The translations under genes were made by a program, and so were the position numbers. This document shows positions 16,775-16,859 of a stretch of DNA of 16,859 bases, one piece after another. Location: contig JALBYF010000128.1 in assembly GCA_023212725.1 (NCBI GenBank), forward strand, positions 1 through 16,859, written 5' to 3'. Each line of letters begins with the position of its first letter. Position 1 is the first letter of the stretch. The DNA is from Tranzscheliella williamsii (Eukaryota > Basidiomycota > Ustilaginomycetes > Ustilaginales > Ustilaginaceae). The notes beneath the pieces are model-generated. The model ran no database searches, was not told the origin of the DNA, and saw only the letters and a program-made list of their open reading frames with translations.

Positions 16775-16859
16775 AGTTTTTGGATCTATGTCTCGGTGCA
16801 CACGCAGAGGGAGAAGAGTTGTCATAGATAGTATTGTAGCGAGGGGAAAGAGGGTTTGC

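Larger units (their letters stand above)
15984..16859. other. 3' flank and right edge, non-coding
   Basis: The first 150 bp after the stop are pyrimidine-rich (CTCTCTCTACC, TTCTTCTTTACTG), as in many fungal 3'UTRs. No AATAAA was seen close by. The ORFs at 16067-16366 and 16144-16521 have no domain and are judged random. The right edge holds a 14-bp palindrome at 16471-16484 and a cluster of inverted repeats at 16714-16774. Confidence 0.5.

Overview
The window looks like nuclear DNA from a filamentous fungus, most likely an ascomycete (Pezizomycotina). The reasons are a Zn2Cys6 transcription factor, short spliceosomal introns with GTAAGC/GTACGT donors and CTAAC/CTGAC branch sites, a secreted repeat protein with Kex2-type dibasic sites, and large non-coding gaps. 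A class such as Dothideomycetes is only a guess, from a remembered resemblance of the seven-helix membrane protein. I see no rRNA, tRNA, CRISPR array or bacterial operon.

Layout. 1-812: non-coding, with two strong inverted repeats at the left edge and an upstream ORF that overlaps the next gene. 813-3431 (+): an intronless 872-residue regulator with an N-terminal double zinc finger, a Zn2Cys6 DNA-binding cluster and a fungal-specific transcription-factor domain. 3432-3901: non-coding, with one hairpin. 3902-4659 (-): a broken Tc1/mariner-type transposase carrying a frameshift, two stops and a lost first catalytic Asp. 4660-6372: no intact gene. 6373-7756 (-): a four-exon gene for a seven-helix membrane protein (DUF7702-like) of 377 residues, with TATA and CCAAT signals upstream. 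7757-13346: about 5.6 kb with no convincing gene but many short repeats, hairpins and low-complexity tracts. It separates two divergently transcribed genes. 13347-15983 (+): an intronless gene for an 878-residue, cysteine-free secreted protein. 15984-16859: non-coding, with several palindromes near the right edge.

The most interesting gene is the last one. It reads as a Kex2-processed repeat polyprotein (KEP): signal peptide, Pro/Ala linker, then a chain of 60-80-residue Gly/Gln/Asn-rich units separated by KR, RR or single-R sites. The units look different at first sight, but eleven times they carry the same small signature (G/A-G-x-V/I/T-x-Q), so they probably descend from one ancestral module. 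Two C-terminal units are a nearly identical 210-bp tandem duplication. By analogy with fungal repellent-type KEPs the products may be surface or amyloid-forming peptides; this is inference.

Nothing in the sequence shows that the three intact genes act in one pathway. The transcription factor is about 10 kb from the secreted-protein gene and need not control it.
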